A stretch of 64,000 bases of DNA from Euborellia annulipes (GCA_023213315.1 JAKCPI010009480.1:1-64000), one strand, 5' to 3'; counted from the stretch's first letter, positions 32,570 to 44,993 are shown. Translations and numbers: made by a program. The notes: generated from the letters alone by a model not told the origin.

Positions 32570-33215
32570 CAAAAAAAAAATCTGGAGTGACAGGTCTCAC
32601 AGCACACAACTTTCTCTTACCTTCATAAAAGAAAGTTGTGTTCTGTGCTTGTCACACCAGATTTTTTGTGTCGACATGTATTTAGTTTCCGCCGATATAT
32701 TAGGATTCAAGCATGGGAAAATATTTATATTTTGTTACCATGGCAATCATTTCTCCCATCTTTCCTAAGAAGGACAAGAGTAAAGTGTGCTTCAAATAAT
32801 TTTCAGAGCAAAATTAGAATATAGATTTGAAAGAGCATCAAAAAGATAATTGATTTTTGAATTTTAATCAAATCGTTATAGCGAATTTTGAGAAAATCGA
32901 AAAAAACTGAAAAAGCACATCAGTAAAGTACTAGTACTTTTTAGTCGATTATGTTTAAAAGCTTATTTTCACGCTCCAGGGAGGTGACTAACTTAAATAT
33001 AAAATTTCAAAAACCTAGCTCTTTTTGAAATATTTTGTTCACAGACACCCAGACAGACCATGTCGCGAAAACTACTTTTTTTATATCATCATTGATTCAG
33101 GGGACTTCAAAACGTGTATATCCATCAAAATCTCGACATCGAATTTTTGACATTAATCCAATACTTTCTCTCTCTATATATTTACATATATAGAGGTAAG
33201 AGAAAGTAAAAAACT
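32570..33215 (-). repeat. R1 copy, full length
   Basis: Minus orientation from the GTGTGAC hairpin (32580-32665) through GTTACCATGGCAATC (32736), AGTACTAGTACT complement and CATGTCGCGAAAAC to TTTCTCTCTCTATATA and its closing GGTAAGAGAAAGTAAAA (33195-33212). Confidence 0.75.
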
Positions 33216-34649
33216 TAAATTTCAACACGATTCTTATCTCTATGCATTTTTATTATTTATTTATTTATTTTTTTAGATTTCTGAGGGCAGAGGGGGGGGG
33301 GGGGGGCGGGGAGTTTTGGGGTTCTCTCTTCTCTCTGCCTACGGCCCTGCCAAGAAATTTAAGCCTACAAAATGAGTAGTATTGAGTTTTATATTAATCA
33401 TTAAAATTGTAATTAGCTGGTTGACAAATTTGATAATTGGCAAAATTTGGTCTTTTAATAAAAAGAAAAATTAAACTATATTGCCCCAGAGAGCCAGGGA
33501 GGAACGATTTGGTCCACATATTTTTTAGCCCTCTCAGTTTATGGGTTTCGTAGAAACGGCTAATAAAAAAATACCTTATGTATATACCTAGGTAGGTATA
33601 TTTGGGGGTATTTTTTATTGCCGAGGTTGGAGTGTCGAACCCTAGCAATTGGCACAATAGTTCCAAGACCCAATCACCCTCTTCGGTTATTTAAATTTAC
33701 CCTCCCTGCACATATTCGTGAATAATTTCCAATCGCTATTCGAACTTGATGCTGAGGAAATATCTTTTCGTCCCTGAGGCGAACCGGTTTGATTTGAAAA
33801 GTCTTGTTTTTATGCAGGCTGGCCCATCTGCGCGACCTGATCTATTTATTTATTCTCTTGAAAATGATTTGTGCTGGCTCTATTTAAATATTCACAAATC
33901 AACACCAAGGATATTAGACTTATATTGTCCTAACGTTTAAGAAGGATGTGAAATTTAAAAATTCTATTAGTCGCTCCATTTTATTTAGAACTATTTAATT
34001 TTTAAATAGTTAAATTGCCTATATTCTTTTTCATTTAGTTATTTAAAATCATAATAAGACTGTTCTTCTCTGTATAGAAACATGTTCCTTTATATCATTA
34101 AGAGATTATTTTCCCTTCAGAATAATCTCTTACTTTTGAATAAGGGCTTTTATCCTTTTGAAAAATATTTATAACTAAACCATCTCTCAAAGGATTTATT
34201 TCTATAAATATTTAAAGAAAAAGGACTGGGCTTTGATTTGAACCTAAAGATTTTATCTTTAGAAAAAATGTATTTGTTAATTTTAAATAATGATAGAAAG
34301 CTACAGATGAATATTTAATAAATAATTTTTCTTTCTGGTTCACCATAACATATTGGTGATTTGGGGTACTTAGGGGCCGAATTTCAAAAAACCCTGAAAC
34401 AATCATCTAAGGAAGATTTTAGCGAAGAAACCAAATTGATATCTTTTTTGGTTTAGAAATTATTGTAAAGTCAAAATTTTACCCATAAATGACCATTTGA
34501 GGCCCTTAAAATTGGAATTTCGAAAAATCGCTTCTTAAATGGCGCCTAGGGCACAAATGTAATCTACATGCCAAATTACAGCTTTCTAGGCTTTACAGTT
34601 TAGGCTGTGCGATGATTGTAAGTCAGTCAGCAAGTGAGTTCTCTCTTTA
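33216..34649. other. no gene seen
   Basis: A G-run at 33290-33314 precedes TACGGCCCTG, a possible lone hAT end. A moderately GC-rich 33640-33950 stretch has a 64-codon frame without splice signals. Confidence 0.5.
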
Positions 34650-35163
34650 GATATATAGAGAAGATAGAGAAGTGATAGAAATATAGAGAGAGAATTCATG
34701 TCAAAAATTCGATGTCGAGATTTTGATGGATATACACGTTTTGAGGTCCCCTGAATCAAAAAAAGTGGTTTTCGCAACATGGTCTGCCTGTGTGGGTGTG
34801 TGTGTGTGTGTGTCTGTCTGTCTGACTGTCTGTGAACAAAATATCTCAAAAACAAAAAGAGCTAGGAGGTTAAAATTTTATATTTAAGTTAAGTGGGGAC
34901 GTCTCACGAAGCTTTTGAACAAAATCGGCCAAAGAGTACTAGTACTTTACTGATGTAATTTTTCAATTTTTTTCGATTTTCTCAAAATTTGCTCACACGA
35001 TTTTGTTTAAAATTCAATAATCAATTATTTTTTAGATGCTCTTTAAAATGTATATTCTCATTTTGCCATTGAAATCTTCTGAAGACCACTTTACTCTTGA
35101 AGTTCATAGGAAAGGTAGGAGAAATGGTTTCTATGGTACAAAATATAAATATTTTCCCAAACT

Positions 35164-35441
35164 TTTTTTTTTTTTTTTAATCAAAAAAAACATTCACACT
35201 TTTTTCTCATTCACACTCACACTCACACACACATTCACACAGTCTTTTCGGCAACTGAGGCCATTTAAGACTTTTAGACGATAACCGTTGAAGTAATATA
35301 TATATTGGGGGTTCAGGCATTTCTATTTAAGCCATCTGGTATCCAAATGGCTTAAATAAAATCATCGGACTGCCTGGGTCCGAACCCGCGACGTTTGGTA
35401 TAGGAGGTAGGCACTCTACCTACTACGCCAAACTCGGGGGC
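35164..35441 (-). mobile_element. SINE1, full length
   Basis: Minus orientation: T-run, (AC)-rich tail complement, CAGTCTTTTCGGCAACT, body hairpin, B and A boxes, head end CTCGGGGGC. Flanked by TTTTCCCAAACTT. Confidence 0.8.
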
Positions 35442-35497
35442 TTTTCCCAAACTTATAAATTTTACATCTTGAAAATCGAATGTCCACTACTGTCGGT

Positions 35498-35740
35498 AAC
35501 CCTACCTCCTAGACCAAACCTCGCGGGTTCGGACCCAGGCAGTCCGATTATTTTATTTAAGCCATTTGGATACCAGATAGCTTAAATAGAAATGCCTGAA
35601 CCCCCAATATATATATTAATTACAACGGTTATCGTCTAAAGTCTTAAATGGCCTAAGTTGCCGAAAAGACTGTGTGAATGTGTGTGTGAGTGGGAGTGTG
35701 AATGAGAAAAAAAAGTGTGAATGTTTTTAAAAAAAAAATT
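35498..35740 (+). mobile_element. SINE1, head-truncated
   Basis: Starts within the A-box side of the head (CCTACCTCCTAGACC). The B box GGGTTCGGACCC, hairpin, GCCGAAAAGACTGTG and GT-rich tail follow. Flanked by TACTGTCGGTAAC. Confidence 0.75.
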
Positions 35741-36105
35741 AAAAAATACTGTCGGTAACTAAATATATGTTGATACAAAAAATCTGGAGTTACAAGCACA
35801 GGTTACCTTCGGTGTGCTGTCAACCAGATTTTTTATTATATATTTTTTTACAAAACATGAAATAGATAAAAGAAGAAAGGTTCTCAAGATATTCGTCAAA
35901 AATCAATGAATGTTTTTAAAATAAATATAGAAGATAACACATTGAAAATGGATTCTTATTTCTTTGTTTTCATTATCTTTGTAAACATATAATTGGTTAT
36001 TAGCAAATTGTTTGTTTGGTTTCCTATGGAATCTTTTAGCAGTGATATATGGACCTGAAGTTGAGTTGGTTCAAATAGAGACAGACAGGCAAGGCATACA
36101 GATCG

Positions 36106-36106
<1 letters not shown>

Positions 36107-36140
<34 letters not shown>

Positions 36141-36148
36141 AAGAGAGA
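36107..36148 (+). repeat. (GA)n microsatellite
   Basis: About 14 GA units followed by GAAA interruptions. Confidence 0.9.
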
Positions 36149-36260
36149 AGGCCATTCTTTGTATCCGCATCGAGTTCCTTACCTGGCTGGCGTTGAAATC
36201 CCCCACCATTTCTAATTCGCCTGCTCTCCCTCCATTGCAAATTTTAATTTTACAAATATT

Positions 36261-36298
36261 CGGGGTGGGGGGGGGGGGGGTTTTTTTTTTTTTTTTTA
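36261..36298 (+). repeat. G-run followed by T-run
   Basis: GGGGTGGGGGGGGGGGGG is directly followed by about 18 T. Confidence 0.85.
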
Positions 36299-36524
36299 GG
36301 GCCTTAAAACCCGTATTCTACAGTATATCTTTTTGTTTAGAACTTTTCTTTCCTATTGCTATTATATTAAAAATATATATAATAAGAGAAAATATAACAC
36401 CCACTTGTAGCATTTTATATTTCCCGAAACATTTTTTTTTTTTTTAATTTGTAAAGCTATATATTTTCAAGGTGTGATAGAAAGTAAGCTGTCAGCAAAT
36501 ATATCATAAACTTTTATATATTAC

Positions 36525-37170
36525 TTTCTCTTATCTATATGTATATGCTATGTTAATATATAGAGAAATACGGTATTGGATTCATGTCAAAAATTCGCTG
36601 TCGAGATTTTGATGGATATACACGTTTTGAGGTCCCCTGAATCCAAAAAGTGGTTTTCGCGACATGGTCTGTCTGTCTCTGTGTGTGTCTGTCTGGGATC
36701 AATTTAAAGCATGAAGGAATTGAGCTAGGAGGTTGAAATTTTATATTTAAGTTAGCCTAGGGCGTGAAAATAAGCTGTTGATCAAAATCGACCAAAAAGT
36801 ACTAGCCCCTAGTACTTTACTGATGTAGTTTTCAGTTTTTTCGATTCGTTCCAACGATTTTGATTAAAATTCAAAAATCAATTAATTTTTCGATGCTCTT
36901 TAAAATGTATATTCTCATTTTGCCATTGAAATCTTCTGAACGCCACTTTACTCTTATACTTCTTAGGAAAGATAGGAGAAATGGCTGCCATTTAACAAAA
37001 TATAAATATTTTCCCATGTTTATAAATTTTACATCTTCAAATGTACTGTACTATCGGAAACTAATCATATGTCAACACAAAAATCTGGTGTGACAAGCAC
37101 AGAACACAACTTTCGTTTACCGAAAGTAAGAGAAAGTGTGTGCTGTACGACATCACACCAGATTTTTTTT
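36525..37170 (+). repeat. R1 copy, full length
   Basis: From GAGAAATACGGTATTGGATTC to the hairpin with ACTTTCGTTTACCGAAAG and ATCACACCAGATTT. The X-box-like site is degraded here (GGCTGCCATTTAAC). Confidence 0.7.
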
Positions 37171-39649
37171 GTCTATGTTACGGAAAAATTTCACTCCCAT
37201 CTTCAGAACCAAATTTGGGAGAAGGGTTCGTCGAATAAAATATATAAATGTTTATTATATTTGCTGGCTGCTTTCCTTCCATCAGTCCTTGTTCTTGTCA
37301 CTACAGTCATTGATTCTATTAGTTATATTTTTTTTTTATTTAGTGAAAAAAAAAACTCACTAAACACTTCCAGTTGAGTGATATAGGCTACATCAAAAAG
37401 TGATATAATTAAGACCTTGCATTTGTCGGATTGAGAAAACTTGTCGACCAGCTCATATATAAGATTTTTATATACATTCAAAAATTTTCTGTGATGGTGA
37501 CTTCTGTGCATGTCTAGAAAAAGTATTAATAATACTTTTCTCTCTTTCTCTCATCTCTATACCGTATGTGTGCGAGTTGAAGGTAGTGTGGGTGTATTTT
37601 TTTAATTTATGTAAATGTAATCAATCAGTGGGCATATCAGCTAGTTTTTGCTAATTCCTTATCTTTATAGTAGGCTTACTTGAATAAAAAATCATAATAT
37701 AATCATAATACTTTCTTGACTCAAGGTCTTGTGCAAAAACAAATACATTTGAGAAGGAAACTGCAAAACAAAAAGGCTTTTGAGTGTAAAGAAAATACCT
37801 ATATAAGGTATATTTATTATTTATTAAATAATAGACTAATAATATGACTCTTGATCCGAATAATACTCCATTTATTTTTAAGTATTAACATTTTCTCAAC
37901 AAGATAATTGCCAGAGAAAGAGAGAGAGAAAAGTGGCTGTCCTTAAAAAATGCCGGAAACCATGAACGAGAAGAGAAAAAAATTCATTAAAACAAAAAAA
38001 ATATTTCTACTATTTAAAATAAAAATATCCCATCATCATCATTATATTATGATTAAAATCAAAAAATTCAAAACTAAACGAACAATAAGTGAAAGTGAAA
38101 CGGAAAATTAAATTATAATTTCCCTTTTAATTTTATTATATTTTTAAACAATTGGCAAGTTTTTTTGTTCGCTGTTATATTAACAAAAGGTGACCTGGCT
38201 AGGGGTTTCTGACTCGCTCTGAAAGGCCAGGTGTCAGGTTCAAAAGCAACTGCAGAATAATATGCTAATCAAACGGACGAAGATTAAGCAAATGAGGCCA
38301 ATAGTAGGATGTGTGCATATTTATAGTGCAATTTTTCTTTTTCTTTTGCGATAAACAAAGCGCAATATTAATTTTTCGCCTTCATAATTTAAACTTGAAT
38401 CTATTAAAAACACCGAGTGTTAAGTCAAGGCTTTTGAAATATTATTTTTTTCCTTTAATGGAAATTTTTAATAAAATGAAAATATTTTGATGTTTATAAA
38501 ACACATGCATGAATTTTGTTGTTTGAAGACCGAAAATGGTTACCTCAAACGCTTAACATTTTTTTTTTTTTTTTTTTTTATTTTATCTACATCGTTCTTT
38601 AAATGAATTTGGATGCTTTCCAGCATTTTTAGAAGTTAACAAAACTTGCGTTCAGGGTCAGCATTTGGACAATTTTCGGCTCGTAACGGGTATTCTTGCA
38701 TTAACCTAAGATCGTGGTGTAAGGTTAATCTTCTTTTTACTTATTTTCGTTCTCCCGTTGAATATTATTTGTGTTTTATTGAATAATTTTTCCTACAATT
38801 GAGAAAATATCAATTTCACGATCATAAGGTAATTACACTTAAACTCGTAAACAGAAAAAATAAGGAAAAAAAAAAAAAGGAAAAAAACATTTAAAAGATT
38901 CTATTTGAGTTTTTGTCTGCCTCTATGTAACTTTGGTATAATCCTCTGTGTTTCATGTTTATATTTATTTATGTATTGCATATGTTGTGATTCCTACTTA
39001 AAAGGGTATTACCATTAATTATTTCATCAATAAGAATTTGAAACATATCTCCTAATATATCATTTAAAATATTATTTAATTCAATGTTTCTCCTAGAGCG
39101 TTCGGTCGAGAGTTTAAATCTATTGACAATAATGTTTTTTTTTTTTTTTTTTCAAAAAATATTTGAAGGAAGAGATCTCATAAAACATTAAGAAAATTAA
39201 TATTATTTATGTGTTGATTAGAGGAATTTTCTTTTCCTATTACAGAATACTATTTACTTTTACTTTTAATCCTTGAAATTTTCAAATCTCTCATGTGTAT
39301 CTCCTAGAAAAGAAATATTTATTTTAGTCTATACCTATATCAACAAAATGTTTAAATATATTAAGATATTTCTATTGATATTCAAATTAATTGTTTTTCT
39401 AAATCCAAAAGACCATGGAGAACAGTGAAATTGTCAATATCTCAATTTAGTAATGAATTTTTTTTTTTTTTTTTGGAATTCTTAAAAAATCTTAAACCGA
39501 CTCTATACATCTAGTTTTAAAAAGGTCCATTTGAAACGCGGACAAATTAAAATAAATAAACTTGTGTCTGAAATATTATACCTGCTTGAAGTTAAGGCTG
39601 TGATATGATTATAATGGAGTGATGAAGCTCCAAATTGGAATGCTCGAGA
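37171..39649. other. AT-rich, no gene seen
   Basis: Homopolymer runs (38562-38580, 39136-39152, 39459-39474). A less AT-rich patch near 38195-38300 (GACCTGGCTAGGGG) has no frame or splice pair I can support. Confidence 0.5.
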
Positions 39650-39921
39650 TTCAATAAAACTCCCAGAATAAGACGATTCGGTCTTAATCTACAGTATTTG
39701 GACATCTTCCATTATTGGAAATTATACACATATTGCAAAACACACATGTGATTGAATCCATTCATCTCTGATCTTGGGAACAGGAACCATATAATTTTGT
39801 TTGAAGCAAATATTTTATTATTGACAAATCCTGGTTCAATCACAAAGGTGTTTTGCAATGTAACTGAAGATAGCCAAATAAATTCAGGCTGAAACGTTTT
39901 ATTCTGGGAGTTTTATTGAAC
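39650..39921. repeat. inverted repeat with one hammerhead core
   Basis: Outer arms TTCAATAAAACTCCCAGAAT (39650-39674) and complement (39897-39921), plus inner arms TTGCAAAACACAC..GTGATTGAA (39735-39762) and complement (39832-39862). The hammerhead survives only in the right arm. In the left arm only CGATTCGGTC and CATCTTCC remain. Confidence 0.7.
39864..39898 (+). ncRNA. hammerhead ribozyme core with short stem I
   Basis: CUGAAGA (39864-39870), stem II AGCC/GGCU with an 11-base loop, GAAAC and GUU ending at 39898. GUAA before the core pairs with UUAU after the triplet (4 bp, AT-rich). Confidence 0.6.
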
Positions 39922-40011
39922 CGAAGCAATCCGATTTGGGTGATATCTCCCTTCATTATAATATTATACCTTCTTTTAAATTAATAATAATAAAGTCAAT
40001 TTTTTTTTTTT

Positions 40012-40110
40012 TTTAATTTCATTTAAGGCTTTTTCGGCATCGAAGGCCATTTAGACCTCGTCTCTATTTATTTTACTTGGATTGGTAGCCAATTTAATTG
40101 AACAAACAAA
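40012..40110 (-). mobile_element. SINE2 3' fragment
   Basis: Minus orientation: T-run, then complement of the AAATGGCCTTCGATGCCGAAAAAGCC segment and the body with TTGGCTACCAATCC. The tRNA-like head is missing. Confidence 0.65.
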
Positions 40111-41131
40111 ATTTAGCCATGTGTTTTGATTCAAATGTTCCAATTTCTTATAAGCACAAGAAAGAGGTTATGTTATTATATTTATATAACCTATTGAAAT
40201 ACAAACAAAATCAATTTTGACATAAAGGATGAATTACATTGTCTTTTTCATTTATATAAATGAAAATATTCTCAATATTTCATTTATATTCGATATATAA
40301 TGAAATTTCATGGCTGTTGAGTGAATTTTCAACAGTGAAGGAGCTTTATTTATTTATTTCAGATAGCCTATAGTACCCCTATAGTATTTGTCAAATTTTA
40401 TTCTGACCTATTTAGAATAGAATAAACTAAAAGTGATGAATTAGGAGTGGATCAATCACGATTTGTAATTTTTGCTTTTAATTACAAATTTTATTATTTA
40501 TTAAACAAAAAATGTATTAATGGATTGAATGTAGTCTAATATTTCATAAATTATTTAAGAAATAATGTATTAATGATTGAATGTAGTCTAATATTTCATA
40601 ATATTTATTATTTAAGAACATCGCATAGCGGAACATCATGAAATAAAAATAAATTCAATTATGAAATAATATATATAATTTTAATAATAATAAGTAATAA
40701 ACTATAATATAGTTTATAGTCTATTATACTGTACTATCATTTTGGTAAACACAATACTTAGATAATATGGTGAGCCAATTGTATAATAATTAAAATAAAA
40801 TAAAACAATTGTTATTTTTTGGTAAAAATAAAATTTAATTCGGATTAATTTGAATTCGGAATATTTCCGGGACAAAAAATGAATAATTTTTTTTTTAACA
40901 GGTGGCTAAAGGGTGTTTTATGTCCCTAAATATTCGAAATTCAAATTAACACCAAATTAAATTTTATTTTTGCCAAAAAATAGCAATTAGATCTATTCTA
41001 TTTTATTTCAAACCCAAATAGTAGGCCTATATTGAAGTAGCTCTTTGATTTCAATTTCTGAAAAAAAGTTGTTGAAAAAATTTAATCTTTGTAGTACTCT
41101 TATAAGAAATTTTTTTGAAATAAATACTACT
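40111..41131. other. AT-rich, no gene seen
   Basis: Short direct repeat GATTGAATGTAGTCTAATATTTCATAA at 40523 and 40574. An inverted pair around AAATTTAATT/CGAATT lies at 40830-40975. No gene. Confidence 0.5.
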
Positions 41132-41139
41132 TTTTTAAG

Positions 41140-41404
41140 CAGTGGCGGATTAATGCAATTTTGTCGGGGGGGGGCGGTTTTTTTTTTTCAATTTTTTTTT
41201 TATTTAAGGGATTTTGTCGGCATCTATGGCCATTTAGACCCCTTTCCTATTTAATTAAATTGATTGATAACAAATTCAATTGAAATTAAAGAGCGGAAAT
41301 CATAATTTCTTTAAATTACTAGTCTTTATAACGTTTTGAATTTCATCTCGGGGGGGGGGGGCGATCGCCCCCCCTCGCCCCCCCCCCCCTTTAATCCGCC
41401 CCTG
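41140..41404. mobile_element. 265-bp hAT MITE carrying a SINE2 fragment
   Basis: Termini CAGTGGCGGATTAA and TTTAATCCGCCCCTG, flanked by a perfect 8-bp TTTTTAAG duplication (41132-41139, 41405-41412). Inside are G- and C-runs and a minus-strand SINE2 3' fragment (about 41195-41290). Confidence 0.85.
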
Positions 41405-41412
41405 TTTTTAAG

Positions 41413-42121
41413 TAGGACTATTTAATTTATTTACTATTTTTTGAAAAATTAAAAAAACCAGGTCATAAAAAAGCCTGTTTTATGTAAAAAAATTATATTG
41501 AACTAACCAAAATCAACTTTACCAAATGTGGTTACTTCCTCACTATTAAAAAAATTTTTTTTATTAAAATTAAATATACTACTAACTATCTAATAACGGC
41601 ATTAAATATTTATTATGTTATCGGTTATTTATAGATTTCCTACTCATTCAGGTAGAGAAGGCCAGAGGAGAAGAGAAACGGAGTCTGGCTTTAAGGTTAT
41701 AGAGTGTAATATTTATCAGAAAAAAAGGGGGCGGGGGGCTAAATCTTTGAAAATATCATAAATAAAACTAATAGGGTATACCGTTACTAAAAAGAAAGGT
41801 CATAATTTATTATAAACCAAATTTATGAATAACTATTTTGGTGCTAAAACTAAACAACTTCAATATTAAATATAATAGGCACTATATAATTAAAATTAGG
41901 TAAATAACAAAAGCCTAGCCTATTCAAAATTGTTGGTTTGTTTGGTGCAAAATTTGCTCATAAGTTGTTTTAATTTAAAATGACCTCTAGAGTTCCAAAT
42001 ACCAGATTTACCATTTAATTACACGACGTGCTTACGTGCATGAAGACAAACCTCTAACTCAGCCAACTTCTGTCCAAACCCATCTGAAGTTTATTTCAAA
42101 TTTCTACTCCTCTTCCCATAG
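41413..42121. other. AT-rich, no gene seen
   Basis: No supported exon. Confidence 0.5.
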
Positions 42122-42555
42122 TTTAGCAAATTTAATGCTCTACAACTTTGCGTAGGTTGGACAAAATATTAATATAATCGGGGAAAAAAAAACTGAAAAA
42201 AGTCAAAAATATTTAAGGTTTTGGAAATCATGATAATCCGGTATGAAAATAATAGGTTTGCTTAATAAATTAAAGATCACAGGAATAAAAAAAATTTTTG
42301 CCCCCCCCCCCCCTTCCAAGCAAAAACTGCCATGACGTTTCAGAAACGTGATTGGGAGTTTTTGCTGGAAGGGGGGGCAACAATTTTTTTTATTCCTGTG
42401 ATCTTTAATTTATTAAGCAAACCTATTATTTTCATACCGGATTATCATGATTTCCAAAACCTCAAATATTTTGGACTTTTTTTCAGTTTTTTTTTTCCGA
42501 TTATATTAATATTTTGTCCAACCTACGCAAAGTTGTAGAGCATTAAATTTGCTAA
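42122..42555. repeat. 434-bp palindrome with C/G runs
   Basis: Arms of about 200 bases (TTTAGCAAATTTAATGCTCT and complement) with a 14-base C-run in the left arm and a 7-base G-run in the right. The centre ACGTTTCAGAAACGT is itself palindromic. Frames here on both strands are products of the symmetry. Confidence 0.8.
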
Positions 42556-42566
42556 AATTTGGACTA

Positions 42567-42722
42567 CATAAAACGAATTTGTAGACAGACCAAATATTAG
42601 CCGTGATACGGCCTGTCAAAGTTGAACAAATTTTCTCGAAATGTAAAATTTTCTCTAACTTGACTTGTCCGACTTTGACCGGCCGTATCTCGGTTAATAT
42701 TTGGTCTAGAAATTCGTTTTAT
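42567..42722. repeat. inverted repeat adjoining the large palindrome
   Basis: AAAACGAATTTGTAGACAGACC..CCGTGATACGGCCTG is mirrored by CCGGCCGTATCTCGG..GGTCTAGAAATTCGTTTT. TTTAGCAAATTTAATGCTCT then recurs a third time at 42731. Confidence 0.7.
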
Positions 42723-43337
42723 GTACCAAATTTTAGCAAATTTAATGCTCTACTACTTTGTATTGTGCACACTTAGTTTACGATATATAAGCGATAATTT
42801 TAAAAAAAAAGTTCAAAATTTTCGCGGTTTTTGCCCCCCCCCTATGCTTTATTACAAAAATATTTGCTCAACAATCCTAGGATGGGGTACTCTTGCCCCC
42901 CCCCCCCAGTTTCGACGCCTTTTAAAATATAATTATATTTTAGATTATTTATCAATTTTATATCAATTTAAAAAAAATATATAGTATATTGATATAATAA
43001 CTATAATTTTTTCCAAAACCCTGGAACCCCTCCCCTCTCCAAATGGCCCTGTTCCCTGATTCATTTCTATCCAAAGATTTCTATTTTCTTTATTCGCCCT
43101 TTTATTCAGTCTAATCTATTCTAGTGAGGAAAGACTCTCAATATCGACATGTTGTCTACTTCTTACTAACAATTATAAGAGGTCTTTACATATCTTTCAG
43201 AAGACGAGCTTTCGCAATTCCCTCTCCTCGTGAAGTTGACTGAGGACTGAGGCTCTATTATTCAATCTTATTTCCTATCCATTCTTGTCCACTATTAGTA
43301 TTAGTATAATCGTATGGAGGAAGGCCGTCTAATTTAC
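42723..43337. other. AT-rich with C-runs, no gene seen
   Basis: C-runs at 42834-42841 and 42897-42907. No supported exon. Confidence 0.5.
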
Positions 43338-43392
43338 AGGAAGGTGAAGAAAATAGACTTTATTCGGCCCAAAATTATTTATTACCAATGCC

Positions 43393-43426
43393 AACGTTTC
43401 GGGGACTATACGTCACCCATCCTCAG
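43393..43426 (-). ncRNA. hammerhead ribozyme core, left arm
   Basis: Minus strand: CUGAGGA (43426-43420), stem II GGG-U-GAC pairing with GUC-CCC (6 bp with a bulged U, loop GUAUA), GAAAC and GUU. UGUC before the core pairs with GGCA after the triplet as stem I. Confidence 0.7.
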
Positions 43427-43634
43427 GACAAAGGTCGTAAAAAGTATTTCGTGCTTCCAGCACTCGTGTAATAAATACAACAATTATCTTGTTGTTTAAA
43501 ATGATGGCTTGAGCTCACCATATAGCCAAATTGTATGCAAGTTTTAACCACGAGCCACTCTGAGTCAATGCTAGGCATCTAGTTACGACCTTTGTCCTGG
43601 CATCTGTCCTAGGCATCTAGTTACGACCTTTGTC

Positions 43635-43668
43635 CTGAGGATGGGTGACGTATAGTCCCCGAAACGTT
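43635..43668 (+). ncRNA. hammerhead ribozyme core, right arm
   Basis: CUGAGGA (43635-43641), 6-bp stem II with a bulge, GAAAC and GUU ending at 43668; stem I UGUC/GGCA (4 bp). Identical to the left-arm copy. Confidence 0.7.
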
Positions 43669-43723
43669 GGCATTGGTAATAAATAATTTTGGGCCGAATA
43701 AAGTCTATTTTCTTCACCTTCCT

Positions 43724-44473
43724 ATTAGTATTAGCTTACATTTTTTTAAATTAGAAAATTCAGTTTTATTTATATTTAGTCTACTCTAGAAGACAACCAA
43801 AGTAAAAACACGTGTTGTTGACTTTAAATCAAATCCGGTTGGGATAAGGCGTGGGCCTTCGTGAGCAATAGTATAATTAAATTTCTGTTTGTGTGTTTGA
43901 AGGTTTTTAAGCCTACCGGTTTTGAATTGAATTATTTACTTTTTTAATTGTTCTAAATATATAAATCTTGTTATGGTCTCAAAAGCACGAATCAATGAGA
44001 ATTTAGCTTATTTTTTTATGACGTTAGTTTATATCTTATTAACGTTAAACGGAGTCTTACTATATTAATATTTTCTTTGATCTTTACTACTATTTTAAAC
44101 AAATATTTTTTCTATCTTAAAATAGAGAAGAGAAATTTATTTAAATAAGAATAATTTTTAAGTATCATCTTAATATATAACTTAGAGAAATTTAATTACT
44201 TACATGTATATCTATAATTTATGTAAAATGTTAAAAATAATTCTATTTTTTATATTATGTGAGTGTAAGATGATCTCTTCCTCATTTTTTTAGATTCAAT
44301 GTAATAAAATTATTCCCACTCTTATGAAGGCATTGCATTGTGTGCTTTTTTTAAATTCAAATGAGATACACCAATTAATAAATTCCTATCGGCTTTCTTT
44401 TTAATAGTTATATATAAAATAAAATAGGAATTGCTTATATTAAGGGTGAGATTTTTTTTTCAATATAATTATG
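43724..44473. other. AT-rich, no gene seen
   Basis: No supported exon. Confidence 0.5.
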
Positions 44474-44993
44474 TCAGCCCAGTGAATAAGTGGTTAAGTC
44501 GATTTTGTTTATTTTTCAGAGAACGAATTTTAATTTAAAGTTTACAAAACTCAAGATTTAGATTGACTTCCAAAAACGCCCCTGACATGCAGTAACGTCA
44601 TTCCAGTTTTTGCTTGGGGGGTAAAATTTTTTTTTACTTCCTGTGATACTTAATTTATATACATATAAACATATACCTATGTATACCTATTCATATGGTA
44701 TATGGGGGGGGGGGGGGGGGGGGGTACCTCTATATATTTATCTATACCATCTTCTATACTTATTTATAAAGAAAGAGTGTGAGTTTGTTCGTATTTAGGG
44801 GCTAAGCTCAAAATTTACTATTTTTTCCAAAGCCTTGAGGAAGGGGGGGGCAAATGTCCCCTCTACCTCCCACCCCCTCAAATGACGTCCCTGCTGACAT
44901 GTCCACTTATAAACAAATACCTCCCTGCTTTTTTCAGGCTACTTAACTAATTTTGGACAAAAATCGACTTAACCACTTATTCACTGAGCTTAC
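44474..44993. mobile_element. inverted-repeat element hosting a nested hAT MITE
   Basis: GCCCAGTGAATAAGTGGTTA at 44475 is mirrored by TAACCACTTATTCACTGAGC at 44974, arms about 32 bp. Without the nested insertion at 44590-44893 the unit is about 210 bp. No clear target duplication of its own. Confidence 0.65.
44590..44893. mobile_element. 304-bp hAT MITE
   Basis: Termini CAGTAACGTCATT and AATGACGTCCCTG, flanked by a perfect 8-bp CTGACATG duplication (44582-44589, 44894-44901). Contains a 21-base G-run (44704-44724). Confidence 0.85.

Larger units (their letters stand above)
34650..35835 (+). repeat. R1 copy broken by two SINE1 units
   Basis: R1 runs 34690-35160, then a minus SINE1 (35164-35441), R1 again (35445-35497), a plus SINE1 (35498-35740), then the R1 3' end (35745-35835). 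The duplicated TTTTCCCAAACTT (35153-35164 and 35443-35455) and TACTGTCGGTAAC (35488-35500 and 35747-35759) segments look like the two target duplications. Confidence 0.75.
43338..43723. repeat. inverted repeat with a hammerhead core in each arm
   Basis: Arms 43338-43440 and 43621-43723 are essentially exact complements (AGGAAGGTGAAGAAAATAGA at the outside). The spacer holds a further direct copy of TTACGACCTTTGTCCTG (43573). Cores point away from the centre. Confidence 0.85.

Noticed and set aside
35956..36240. 94-codon minus-strand frame
   Set aside because: Composition-driven by the (GA)n microsatellite, giving a poly Ser-Leu run.
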